Below, in pieces: positions 6,159 to 13,361 of a DNA stretch of 13,689 bases (position 1 is the stretch's first letter; each line of letters begins with the position of its first letter). The DNA is from Propionibacteriaceae bacterium UBA5174 (lineage in GTDB: Bacteria > Actinomycetota > Actinomycetes > Propionibacteriales > Propionibacteriaceae). Below the pieces are notes generated by a model, which was not told the DNA's origin, searched no databases, and saw only the letters and a program-made list of their open reading frames with translations. Position numbers and translations under genes: made by a program. The DNA is taken from positions 1 to 13,689 of the forward strand of contig DHWU01000013.1 in the NCBI GenBank assembly GCA_002413345.1. The letters are read 5' to 3'.

Positions 6159-6959
6159 TCAGCCGCGAACATTCGTCGGATCGGTCACCCGGCGAAGGAA
6201 GGTGCGGGTTCGATCTTCTGTGGGATTTCCGATCACTTGGCTGGGAGGCCCTTCTTCAACGATTACGCCACCATCCATGAAGACAACCCAATCGGCGACC
6301 TCGCGGGCAAAAGACATCTCGTGGGTCACCACAATCATGGTCACGCCCTCACTGGCGAGGGTCTTCATCACAGTCAATACCTCGCCAACTAGCTCTGGGT
6401 CGAGCGCGGAGGTGGGCTCATCAAACAGCATGAGGTCAGGATCCATAGCCAAGGCTCGCGCTATGGCGACCCGCTGCTGCTGTCCGCCGGACAGCTGAGT
6501 TGGGTAAGCATTCTCCTTGTCGGATAGTCCAACCTGTTGCAGCAGATCGCGGGCTCGGAAGATGGCGTCAGCTTTGGACTTTTTGGTCACTACGAGTTGA
6601 CCTTCGGTGATGTTCTCCAAGGCGGTCTTGTGCGGAAACAAGTTGAACCGTTGAAAGACCATGCCAACATAGGAACGCTGCCGCGCGATGTCTTTGTCGG
6701 TTCGGACGTAGAGCTTGTCGCCACGTTCTTCAAAGCCGATTAGCTCGTCATCCACCCAGATTCGTCCGCCGGTGAGGGTTTCCATCTGGTTGATCAGTCG
6801 CAGCAAGGTGGTTTTGCCCGAGCCAGAGGGGCCCAGCAATACCACCACTTCGCCGCGGTGAACGGTGAGATTCACTCCTTTGAGCACCTCTAGATCACCG
6901 AAAGATTTGTGGACGTTGCGAGCCTTCACTACGACATTCTCTTCAATGCGATCGGCCAT
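6159..6959 (-). CDS. Polar amino acid ABC importer, ATP-binding protein
   Basis: This 266-residue ATPase is of the GlnQ/HisP type, which drives uptake of polar amino acids. All nucleotide-binding motifs are intact: Walker A GPSGSGKT (43-50), Q-loop Gln103 in VFQRFNLFP, ABC signature LSGGQQQR (156-163), Walker B LMLFDEP with Asp180/Glu181, and switch His213 in VVTHE. Two such subunits are expected to pair with a permease dimer at the inner face of the membrane. The ATG at 6959 overlaps the permease stop by one base (TGATG), so it is the last gene of a coupled three-gene operon. A short N-terminal extension of about 12 residues precedes the usual start of the domain. The substrate cannot be fixed from this subunit. 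Confidence 0.95.
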   Translation of the reverse strand: MADRIEENVVVKARNVHKSFGDLEVLKGVNLTVHRGEVVVLLGPSGSGKTTLLRLINQMETLTGGRIWVDDELIGFEERGDKLYVRTDKDIARQRSYVGMVFQRFNLFPHKTALENITEGQLVVTKKSKADAIFRARDLLQQVGLSDKENAYPTQLSGGQQQRVAIARALAMDPDLMLFDEPTSALDPELVGEVLTVMKTLASEGVTMIVVTHEMSFAREVADWVVFMDGGVIVEEGPPSQVIGNPTEDRTRTFLRRVTDPTNVRG

Positions 6960-7933
6960 CAGTGGTCACTCCCGGGGAACATCAGCACAGTGTCAGCGGC
7001 TTCCGGTTTGGTTTTGCGTCCCGAGTTGGCGCCGGCATTAGCGCCTTTGCCAAAGTGATGTTCCAGCCAAGATTGGCCAAGGCCCATCACTGTCGCGGCA
7101 GCCAAGTAGTAGATGGTTGCACCCATCAGAACCGGCATCAGTTTGTAATAGGCGTTGCCGATGGCGTGCAACTGAAAGTACATCTCGCCAGCCAAGGGCA
7201 GTGCGCTCAGCAGCGAAGTGTCTTTGAACATAGCGATGGTCTCGTTGCCAGTGGGTGGCACGATGACTCGCATCGCTTGAGGCAGGATAATTCGGCGCAT
7301 GGCTTGACCTCGGCTCATGCCTAAGGCCAACGCGGCCTCCGCCTGCCCCTTGTCGACGCTCTGAATGCCGGAACGGGCAATCTCGGCCATGTAAGCGGCC
7401 TCGGAAAGTCCGAGGCCAAGAATCGCGCCGAGGTACGAACTGAACAGCACATTGGCGTCAACGGTGCCGATCCGCATGGTTCCGTCGATGCCGAAAAACG
7501 CCAAAATCTGTTGGTCGTATGGGATGCCGAGCACAATTAGAGCGCCGGGGAAAAATGCGCCAGCACTACCCAAAATCACCAATAGCACGTAGCGCGGCAT
7601 CGCGCGGAAGAACCAGATGTAGGCCCCAGCCACCCAACGCAAGACGAAGTTCTGCGACATTCGCATCACTGCCAGCAACACACCGAGCAGGACACCGAAC
7701 ACCATCGCAAAGACCGTGACCATCAAAGTCCCTTTGATGAAGCCTTCTACGACAGGGGTTTGAGTCATGGCCTGGAACGTGAAAGCCCAGTCGAAAGCTT
7801 GGTTCACGAACAGCTGGTGGACGAGCTCGGCGGCAATGGCCAAGACGATGACCGCCGCCACGACCCGTCCAGGGTGGCGCACCGGGACCGCGTTAATGGC
7901 CCCGGGCGCCGCCTCCGGTTGGGGAGAACTCAT
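6959..7933 (-). CDS. Polar amino acid ABC importer, permease
   Basis: This 324-residue membrane protein of the HisM/GlnP permease family is longer than the usual 220-250 residues. The extra length is an N-terminal tail with one additional predicted membrane segment (about 24-43) and a charged C-terminal tail after about residue 290. The EAA loop that docks on the ATPase is clear (EAALALGM and IILPQAMR, about residues 199-221). The family's FFRGTP segment appears as FFRAMP (108-113). Only one permease gene is present, so the transporter is probably a homodimer. The gene overlaps the binding-protein gene as ATGA (7930-7933) and the ATPase gene by one base, indicating coupled translation. Confidence 0.93.
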   Translation of the reverse strand: MSSPQPEAAPGAINAVPVRHPGRVVAAVIVLAIAAELVHQLFVNQAFDWAFTFQAMTQTPVVEGFIKGTLMVTVFAMVFGVLLGVLLAVMRMSQNFVLRWVAGAYIWFFRAMPRYVLLVILGSAGAFFPGALIVLGIPYDQQILAFFGIDGTMRIGTVDANVLFSSYLGAILGLGLSEAAYMAEIARSGIQSVDKGQAEAALALGMSRGQAMRRIILPQAMRVIVPPTGNETIAMFKDTSLLSALPLAGEMYFQLHAIGNAYYKLMPVLMGATIYYLAAATVMGLGQSWLEHHFGKGANAGANSGRKTKPEAADTVLMFPGSDH

Positions 7934-8832
7934 ACCTTCGGATTCACTTCAAAGGTTGCAATAGTTGCACCTTGAATCCCGTATTTGGCGAGAATCGCAT
8001 CGTAGGTGCCATCACTCTTCAGCTGGGCTAGCGCAGCGGCGGTTGCCTCGGCTAGGGCCTGATTGTCCTTGGTGACGATGTAGCCGTAGGGCGCGGCGCC
8101 GTAGACTTCGCCCAGAACAGCCATCTTGCCGCCAGAAGCCGCGATAGCGCTTTGAGTTACCGGGTAGTCGGCCAGCATCGCGTCGGCTTTTCCGATTGCC
8201 ACAGCGTTGTTGACTTCGTCCTGGCCGGTGTAGGAGAGCACGATCACCGGCTTTGAAGCGCAAAGCGACTTGTTGGTGGCCGCGATCTCGTCGTCCTGGA
8301 CTGTTCCGGTCTGCACCGCAATGGTCTTGCCGCAAGGATTGAGCCGGTCGACAGCCTTCGGGTTGCCGGTCAAAGTCGCCCACTCGGAGCCAACATTGGC
8401 ATAAGAGACCATCGTGAAGGTGTTAAGCCGGTCGGCGCTGATTGTGAATGACGAAACGCCGATGTTGTATTTTCCTGAGGTGGTGCCGGACTTGACTGAG
8501 TTGAAGTCCGCTACATTCCAGTTTGTTTTGACGCCCAGCTTCGCTGCAACAGCATCAAAAAGCTCGACATCCCAACCAACGACCTGAGTCCCGTTGAGGT
8601 ATTCATTCGGCTTATAGGTGGCATCAACGCCAACCTGAATCACCCCGGCGCTCTTGATCGACTCGGGCAGCATCGCGGTGAGGGTGGGATCTGCTTTGAT
8701 CGACACCGAAGTGGATGCACTCGGCGTGGACTGGGACAGCGAGTTTGAACAGGCGCTGAGAGCCAGCGCCAGGGAGGTGATGGATGCCGCAGCCACAATC
8801 AGCTTGGCACGACGGTTCTGCGTGATGGACAC
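7930..8832 (-). CDS. Polar amino acid ABC importer, lipoprotein substrate-binding protein
   Basis: This 300-residue family 3 solute-binding protein captures the amino acid outside the membrane. From the GTG at 8832 it begins with a basic lipoprotein signal ending in the lipobox LSAC, with the lipidated Cys at residue 28. A low-complexity Ser/Thr tether follows. The ligand-binding domain includes YKPNEYLNG, VGWDVELFDAVA, FTISADR (Arg expected to hold the carboxylate) and ADAMLADYPV (Asp expected to hold the amino group). Two cysteines (in NPCGK and SLCASK) may form a disulfide. The start is chosen because AAGGAG lies seven bases upstream; a longer version from 8886 would add 18 residues before the signal peptide. 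Glutamate, glutamine or another polar amino acid is likely, but the substrate is not determinable. Confidence 0.93.
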   Translation of the reverse strand: MSITQNRRAKLIVAAASITSLALALSACSNSLSQSTPSASTSVSIKADPTLTAMLPESIKSAGVIQVGVDATYKPNEYLNGTQVVGWDVELFDAVAAKLGVKTNWNVADFNSVKSGTTSGKYNIGVSSFTISADRLNTFTMVSYANVGSEWATLTGNPKAVDRLNPCGKTIAVQTGTVQDDEIAATNKSLCASKPVIVLSYTGQDEVNNAVAIGKADAMLADYPVTQSAIAASGGKMAVLGEVYGAAPYGYIVTKDNQALAEATAAALAQLKSDGTYDAILAKYGIQGATIATFEVNPKV

Positions 8833-8945
8833 TGCGGAACTCCTTCGGATCTGTAGTTTGGTGACGAGACCGTATGTTCGCACCATGGGCCAGTATCGGC
8901 CCTAGGTGTCCCCATGTTGAGCCATGCAACGCGACTGTTACCGCA

Positions 8946-8980
8946 TTGTGGACCGATCGTGGCCAGATAAGATCACCGCC
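8946..8980 (+). promoter_or_regulatory. Likely leaderless promoter of proS
   Basis: TTGTGG (8946-8951) and TAAGAT (8968-8973) are separated by 16 bases and fit the actinobacterial housekeeping -35/-10 pattern. The proS GTG begins seven bases after the -10 hexamer, so transcription should start at or within a base of the start codon, and no ribosome binding site is seen. The 148-base divergent region to the ABC operon also holds the importer's ribosome binding site; I see no convincing promoter or GlnR-like box for the importer. Confidence 0.65.
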
Positions 8981-10765
8981 GTGATCACCAGACTGTCTCA
9001 GTTGTTCTGCCGTACGCTGCGCGAAGATCCTGCCGACGCCGAAGTGGCCAGCCACCGCTGGCTGGTTCGCGCTGGCTACATTCGTCGAGCCGCACCGGGC
9101 ATTTACAGTTGGCTGCCGCTGGGGTTGCGGGTGTTGGCAAATGTTGAACGCATCGTCCGTGAAGAGATGGACGCCATTGGTGCCCAGGAGGTGCGCTTTC
9201 CGGCGCTGCTTCCCCGCGAGCCTTACGAAGACACTAACCGCTGGACTGAATACGGCCCGAACCTGTTCCGGCTGCAGGACCGCAAGGGTGCTGACTACCT
9301 GCTCGGGCCCACCCACGAAGAGATGTTCACCCTGCTGGTGAAGGATCTCTACTCCTCTTACAAAGACCTGCCGCTGTCGCTGTACCAGATCCAGACCAAA
9401 TACCGCGATGAAGCCAGGCCGCGTGCTGGCCTGCTGCGGGGGCGCGAATTTGTGATGAAGGACTCCTACTCCTTCGACATCGACGATGCCGGACTAGACG
9501 CGTCCTATGCCGCGCATCGCGCTGCCTACATTCGGATCTTCGATCGCCTCGGCTTGGAATATGTGATCGTGAAGGCCACCTCTGGGGCGATGGGCGGTTC
9601 AGCCTCGGAAGAGTTCTTGGCCGTTTCGCCCTCTGGCGAAGACACTTTTGTGCGCTCGCCGGGCGGCTATGCGGCGAACGTGGAGGCAGTGCGTATCCCG
9701 GTGCCGACTGCAGTTGACGCCTCAGCGATCGGTGCGGCCCGCCCAGTGATCACCCCGGAGGCGGGCACTATCAATGCTCTGGTAACACTGGCTAATTCGG
9801 ACTTTCCGCGTCCCGATCGGGAGTGGACGGCGGCTGACACCCTGAAGAACGTTGTCTTCAAACTTGCGCTGCCCGATGGGACCAGTGACCTATTGATGAT
9901 CGGGCTGCCTGGTGACCGAGATATTGATCCCAAGCGCTTGGAGGCGGCTTTGGAGCCCGCCGAAGTCACGGCGCTTGCCGAGGAAGACTTTGCCGCCAAC
10001 CCAGGCTTGGTTAAGGGCTTTATTGGTCCAGTCACTCTGACTGATGGCGTGGTGGCCCAGCATTTGGGCGCCGAAGGCCCGCTAAAGCTGCGCTATCTGC
10101 TTGACCCTCGGGTGGTGCCAGGCACCGCGTGGATCACTGGGGCGAATGTGTCCGATACGCACTTGATCGATGTGGTGGCAGGCCGTGACTTCACTGCAGA
10201 TGGCGTGCTGGACGTTGCTGAAGTGCGCGCCGGCGACCCCGCTCCGGACGGTTCGGGTCCGCTCAGCCTGGCTCGTGGGATCGAAATGGGACATATCTTC
10301 CAACTGGGTCGCAAATACGCCGAGGCTTTGGGGCTGAAGGTCCTTGATTCCAACGGCAAGCTAGTGACCGTCACCATGGGCTCTTACGGAGTCGGGGTTT
10401 CGCGAGCGGTTGCTGCAGTGGCTGAAGCCACCTGCGACGATCACGGCTTGAGTTGGCCGCCAGCGTTGGCGCCTTTCGACGTCCAGATCTTAGCCACGGG
10501 CAAGGGCGAGGAAATTGCTGGCGCAGCCGAGCGGCTTGCCGAAGACCTGGACGCCGCCGGACTGCGCGTCCTGCTCGATGACCGCAAGGCCAGTCCGGGG
10601 GTGAAGTTCACCGACGCAGAAGTAATGGGTATGCCGCTGGCCGTGGTGGTCGGGCGTGGCCTGGCTGACGGTGTGGTGGAAATCCGGCAACGGGCTAGTG
10701 GTGAGCGCAGCGAGGTGGCTGTGGGTCAGGCAGTGGCGCAGGTGCTTGAGCTGGTGAACCGCTGA
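8981..10765 (+). CDS. proS: Prolyl-tRNA synthetase, bacterial type with editing insertion
   Basis: This 594-residue class II aminoacyl-tRNA synthetase charges tRNA-Pro with proline. Class II motifs are visible: motif 1 around PGIYSWLPLG (39-48), the GPTHEE segment (109-114), motif 2 (YRDEARPRAG, then REFVMKDSYSFD to about 166) and motif 3 GSYGVGVSR (467-475). The anticodon-binding domain covers about the last 110 residues. The region at about 220-400 between motifs 2 and 3 is the YbaK-like insertion that edits Ala-tRNA-Pro in bacterial-type enzymes. The GTG at 8981 is chosen because relatives begin MITRLSQLF and because a -10 box stands seven bases upstream; an in-frame ATG at 8924 lies upstream of this promoter and would add 19 residues without family support. 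The gene precedes rimP-nusA, as in many actinobacteria. Confidence 0.97.
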   Translation: MITRLSQLFCRTLREDPADAEVASHRWLVRAGYIRRAAPGIYSWLPLGLRVLANVERIVREEMDAIGAQEVRFPALLPREPYEDTNRWTEYGPNLFRLQDRKGADYLLGPTHEEMFTLLVKDLYSSYKDLPLSLYQIQTKYRDEARPRAGLLRGREFVMKDSYSFDIDDAGLDASYAAHRAAYIRIFDRLGLEYVIVKATSGAMGGSASEEFLAVSPSGEDTFVRSPGGYAANVEAVRIPVPTAVDASAIGAARPVITPEAGTINALVTLANSDFPRPDREWTAADTLKNVVFKLALPDGTSDLLMIGLPGDRDIDPKRLEAALEPAEVTALAEEDFAANPGLVKGFIGPVTLTDGVVAQHLGAEGPLKLRYLLDPRVVPGTAWITGANVSDTHLIDVVAGRDFTADGVLDVAEVRAGDPAPDGSGPLSLARGIEMGHIFQLGRKYAEALGLKVLDSNGKLVTVTMGSYGVGVSRAVAAVAEATCDDHGLSWPPALAPFDVQILATGKGEEIAGAAERLAEDLDAAGLRVLLDDRKASPGVKFTDAEVMGMPLAVVVGRGLADGVVEIRQRASGERSEVAVGQAVAQVLELVNR

Positions 10766-10847
10766 ACTCGGCTGGCGGCTTAAGATAGGCCAAAGCGTCC
10801 GCTGGACGCATCACAATCGCAACTCACAATCGGATCGAGGCAGCCAA

Positions 10848-11339
10848 ATGGATTCTGCGGATATCAGCAAGCTTTTGGATCCAGTGGTTGCTGCCCACGG
10901 TCTGGAGATTGACCGACTCGAAGTAGTCAAGGGCGGCAAGCGAGCAGCGGTGCAGATCTTCCTTGACGGTGACGGTCCAGACGGCCTCGGGCCCTCCATC
11001 GACCAGATTTCGCTGGCAACGCGCAGCATCTCTGATGCGCTCGACGAAACGGACATCACCAACGGGCGTCCCTACATGTTGGAAGTCTCTTCTCGCGGAG
11101 TCGGGCGTCCGCTCACCGAGGGCAAGCACTTTCGGCGTAATCGCGGACGCCTGGTTGCACTGACCACCGCCGAAGGTGAGCTGGTCGGTCGCATCACCAG
11201 CGTTGTCGACGACAGTGTTGAGCTCGAAATCGACGGCGATCTCACCCAGGTCCCACTGGCCGCGGTGAGTAAGGCCCTAGTGCAGATCGAAATGAACCGG
11301 CCGGTAGCCGGTGACGAAAACCAGGATTTGGAGAGCTGA
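10848..11339 (+). CDS. rimP: Ribosome maturation factor RimP
   Basis: This 163-residue protein is needed for maturation of the 30S ribosomal subunit. The family signature YMLEVSSRGVGRPL lies at 76-89, after an N-terminal alpha/beta domain. A C-terminal SH3-like domain follows (about 95-152: RLVALTT, ELVGRITSVV, VPLAAVSKALVQIE). The ATG at 10848 has GAGG seven bases upstream. The 82-base gap after proS contains a TAAGAT -10-like hexamer (10781-10786) without a good -35, and a short GCGTCC/GGACGC hairpin (10795-10809) without a T-run. The stop lies one base before the nusA start, so the two genes are a coupled pair. Confidence 0.96.
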   Translation: MDSADISKLLDPVVAAHGLEIDRLEVVKGGKRAAVQIFLDGDGPDGLGPSIDQISLATRSISDALDETDITNGRPYMLEVSSRGVGRPLTEGKHFRRNRGRLVALTTAEGELVGRITSVVDDSVELEIDGDLTQVPLAAVSKALVQIEMNRPVAGDENQDLES

Positions 11340-11340
11340 G

Positions 11341-12309
11341 ATGAATGTCGACCTGAGCGCCTTGAAGGCGCTGGAGCGGGACAAGGAAATCAGCATGGAC
11401 GTGCTCCTGGGCGCCCTGACTGATGCCTTGCTGAACGCCTATGACAAGACTCCCGGTGCCGTCCCGGGCGCCCGGGTGGAGATTGATCGGCGCAGTGGCA
11501 CGGTGCGCGTTCTAGCCCCTGAGCTTGACGAAGAAGGCAACAAGATCGGCGAGTACGAACACACCCTGGAAGAGTTCGGACGGGTCGCTGCGGCGACTGC
11601 GCGCCAGGTGATCTTCCAACGGCTCCGCGAGGCCGAGGACGAACAGAAGTTCGGCCATTTCGCTGGCTCAGAAGGCGACATTCTGATGGGTGTCGTGCAG
11701 CAAGCCCGCGATCCGCGAGTGGTTCGGGTGGATCTGGGATCGATTGAGGCGATCATGCCGGCCGCTGAGCAGGTGCCTGGCGAGGACTACCGACATGGCA
11801 CTCGACTCAGGGTGTTTGTGGTTAGTGTGCGGCGGGAACTGCGCGGTCCGCAGGTTGTGGTTTCGCGAACCCACCCGAGCCTGGTGGCCAAGTTGTTCGC
11901 TCTCGAAGTGCCTGAGATCGAGCAGGGCGTGGTCGAAATCATGGGGATTGCGCGTGAGGCCGGACACCGCACCAAGATTGCAGTGATCAGCCACAACCGC
12001 GATGTGTCGGCAAAAGGCGCCTGCATCGGTCCGATGGGTCAGCGAGTTCGCGCAGTGATGCACGAGCTCAACGAGGAAAAGATCGACATCATCGACTACT
12101 CCGACGACCCCGCGGTGTATGTTGCGCAGGCGCTGAGCCCGTCCAAGGTCTCCTCGGTAACAGTGGTCGATCCAGACGCCAGGGCCGCTCGAGTGATCGT
12201 GCCCGATTACCAGCTGAGCCTGGCGATCGGCCGGGAGGGCCAAAACGCCAGGCTCGCGGCGCGACTTACCGGGTGGCGGATCGACATCCGTCCCGACACC
12301 GCAGACTGA
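11341..12309 (+). CDS. nusA: Transcription termination/antitermination factor NusA
   Basis: This 322-residue NusA is of the short actinobacterial form without the C-terminal acidic repeats of E. coli. It binds RNA polymerase and nascent RNA to modulate pausing, termination and rRNA antitermination. Domains in order are the N-terminal polymerase-binding domain (1 to about 105), the S1 domain (about 108-174), KH1 with GACIGPMGQR (227-236) and KH2 with IGREGQNAR (296-304). The ATG at 11341 is preferred over an in-frame ATG at 11311 because it matches the usual MNVDLSALKALE start and has GGAGAG about six bases upstream. It follows rimP by one base. Its 3' end converges with an opposite-strand gene after only seven bases, and no terminator is visible there. 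Confidence 0.97.
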   Translation: MNVDLSALKALERDKEISMDVLLGALTDALLNAYDKTPGAVPGARVEIDRRSGTVRVLAPELDEEGNKIGEYEHTLEEFGRVAAATARQVIFQRLREAEDEQKFGHFAGSEGDILMGVVQQARDPRVVRVDLGSIEAIMPAAEQVPGEDYRHGTRLRVFVVSVRRELRGPQVVVSRTHPSLVAKLFALEVPEIEQGVVEIMGIAREAGHRTKIAVISHNRDVSAKGACIGPMGQRVRAVMHELNEEKIDIIDYSDDPAVYVAQALSPSKVSSVTVVDPDARAARVIVPDYQLSLAIGREGQNARLAARLTGWRIDIRPDTAD

Positions 12310-12316
12310 GGTCGAT

Positions 12317-12826
12317 TTAGGACGTCGGCTGGGTGCTGGGTTGCCCGGCGCCACCGGCGCCGGGGCCACTGGTGGTCCAGACTTCCTGCAGCGCGGCAAG
12401 TACTTTGGCTTGGTCCAAGCTGAGGTCAGTGGCCATCGACTTGGCGACCGCGGTCAGCATTTCGGTGTTGCCACCCTTGCTGCCGCCAGCTGCCCCACTG
12501 GGGGCCGCTCCTGACGGCATGCCGCCGGGGCCGCCGCTGGCGTTGCCCGAAGGCTGGCTGGTTGGCTGGTTGGTCGAAAGCGCCTTGTCTAAGGCGGTCT
12601 TCACTTTGGCTTCATCCACTCCGAGCTTGGTGGCCAAAGACTTCGCCATTGTGGTGGTGTCCAGTTGCTGCGTGCTGCGCTGGTCGCCCGCCCCTTGGCC
12701 GTAACCAGCAGTATTTGCGGCAGTGTTACCGCCCAAGTTGGCGGCCACGGCTCCCACTCCGACGGCTGCTCCGATTGCGATGACGCCACCGCCAATGGCC
12801 AATCCGATCCGCTGCTTCTTGTTCAT
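12317..12826 (-). CDS. Secreted or membrane-anchored protein of unknown function with a duplicated helical motif
   Basis: I do not recognise this 169-residue protein. It begins with a short basic stretch (MNKKQR) and a Gly/Ala-rich hydrophobic segment (about 8-30) that is a signal peptide or membrane anchor; there is no lipobox cysteine. Two similar segments of 24 residues, 60-83 (MAKSLATKLGVDEAKVKTAL...) and 127-150 (VAKSMATDLSLDQAKVLAAL...), are identical at about half the positions and are probably amphipathic helix pairs. They are separated by a flexible Gly/Ser/Pro/Ala linker (about 85-122), and a similar low-complexity tail ends the protein. The ATG at 12826 has a clear GAGGAG site four bases upstream, which supports a real gene. 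It lies on the strand opposite to the nusA-ylxR-infB block and faces nusA tail to tail. Confidence 0.82.
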   Translation of the reverse strand: MNKKQRIGLAIGGGVIAIGAAVGVGAVAANLGGNTAANTAGYGQGAGDQRSTQQLDTTTMAKSLATKLGVDEAKVKTALDKALSTNQPTSQPSGNASGGPGGMPSGAAPSGAAGGSKGGNTEMLTAVAKSMATDLSLDQAKVLAALQEVWTTSGPGAGGAGQPSTQPTS

Positions 12827-12926
12827 GTAGCTCCTCGTTGGAAGGTTTGACTACTAGATAACCGAGCCAACCTGTGCCCAACTACAACCCTTCCTTGGTG
12901 TTGGCTGTGGATCTAGGTGATGGGCC

Positions 12927-12940
12927 TAGACTGTGCGGCC
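12927..12940 (+). promoter_or_regulatory. Possible leaderless promoter (-10) of ylxR
   Basis: TAGACT (12927-12932) fits a TAnnnT -10 box and stands eight bases before the ylxR GTG. A CTGTGG hexamer at 12905-12910 gives a 16-base spacer and could act as -35. No ribosome binding site precedes the start. The promoter would be needed because the opposite-strand gene interrupts the usual nusA-ylxR operon. Confidence 0.5.
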
Positions 12941-13192
12941 GTGACTCCTCAGCGTCTATGCATCGGCTGCCGTCGCAGCGATGCGAAGTCCGCCTTGGTA
13001 CGACTGGTGATCAATCCCGTTGACGCAACGCTCCAACTTGATTGGGCCCAAAGACTGCCCGGACGCGGCTGTTATCTCCATCCGCAGTGTGTTTCGGTCG
13101 TGATTCGCAATCACGGCGTTGGGCGAGCGTTCCGGCGCAGTATCGATCCGGCCCAGGTTGCGGCAGTGCTCAACCCGCTAAAGGCTGATTGA
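12941..13192 (+). CDS. ylxR: YlxR/RnpM family RNA-binding protein
   Basis: This 83-residue protein of the DUF448/YlxR family is commonly encoded between nusA and infB. Members bind RNA; the Bacillus protein has been reported to act on RNase P and is named RnpM. The family pattern is visible: RLCIGCRR (Cys7, Cys10) at the start, Asp before the PGRGCYLHPQC motif (40-50, usually PGRGAY in relatives) and a basic GRAFRRS segment near the end. The GTG at 12941 is chosen because relatives begin close to the RxCxGCR motif and a -10 hexamer lies just upstream; an ATG at 12917 would add eight residues and lie upstream of that promoter. The stop overlaps the -35 of a probable infB promoter. Confidence 0.92.
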   Translation: MTPQRLCIGCRRSDAKSALVRLVINPVDATLQLDWAQRLPGRGCYLHPQCVSVVIRNHGVGRAFRRSIDPAQVAAVLNPLKAD

Positions 13193-13219
13193 AGCAAAGC
13201 GGTCGGCAAGGGATACACT
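13189..13219 (+). promoter_or_regulatory. Probable housekeeping promoter of infB
   Basis: TTGAAG (13189-13194, overlapping the ylxR stop) and TACACT (13214-13219) are spaced by 19 bases. Transcription from here would give an infB leader of about 135 bases (to 13361). That leader contains a GCTCAT/ATGAGC stem (13275-13280 with 13304-13309) with an inner TCGA/TCGA pair, and three tiny overlapping reading frames. Confidence 0.5.
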
Positions 13220-13361
13220 GACCCCTGCGCGTTCGCCAATACCGAGGCGAGCACCAACCAGAAAGTGGGCTAACGCTCATGACCACTCGATGAATACTTC
13301 GAAATGAGCATTAAACACAACTAGGTGGTCTGACGCACCCGCGCGGACCTGAAGGAGAGTA

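Noticed and set aside
8833..8886. Longer start of the substrate-binding protein at 8886
   Set aside because: It would put 18 residues before the lipoprotein signal; the GTG at 8832 has AAGGAG at good distance.
8833..8980. GlnR-like operator before the ABC importer
   Set aside because: GTGAC (8861) and GTTCG (8876) are present but spaced by 10 bases, and the third pentamer is missing.
8924..8980. ATG start of proS at 8924
   Set aside because: It lies upstream of the likely promoter, and the added residues have no counterpart in prolyl-tRNA synthetases.
10795..10809. GCGTCC/GGACGC hairpin between proS and rimP as a terminator
   Set aside because: The stem is only 6 bp with no T-run, so it is at most a leader structure.
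12333..12704. 123-codon + strand frame opposite the unknown secreted protein
   Set aside because: Low-complexity Pro/Leu/Ala composition mirrors the Gly/Ser/Pro repeats of the other strand; the minus-strand gene has the signal segment and the ribosome binding site.
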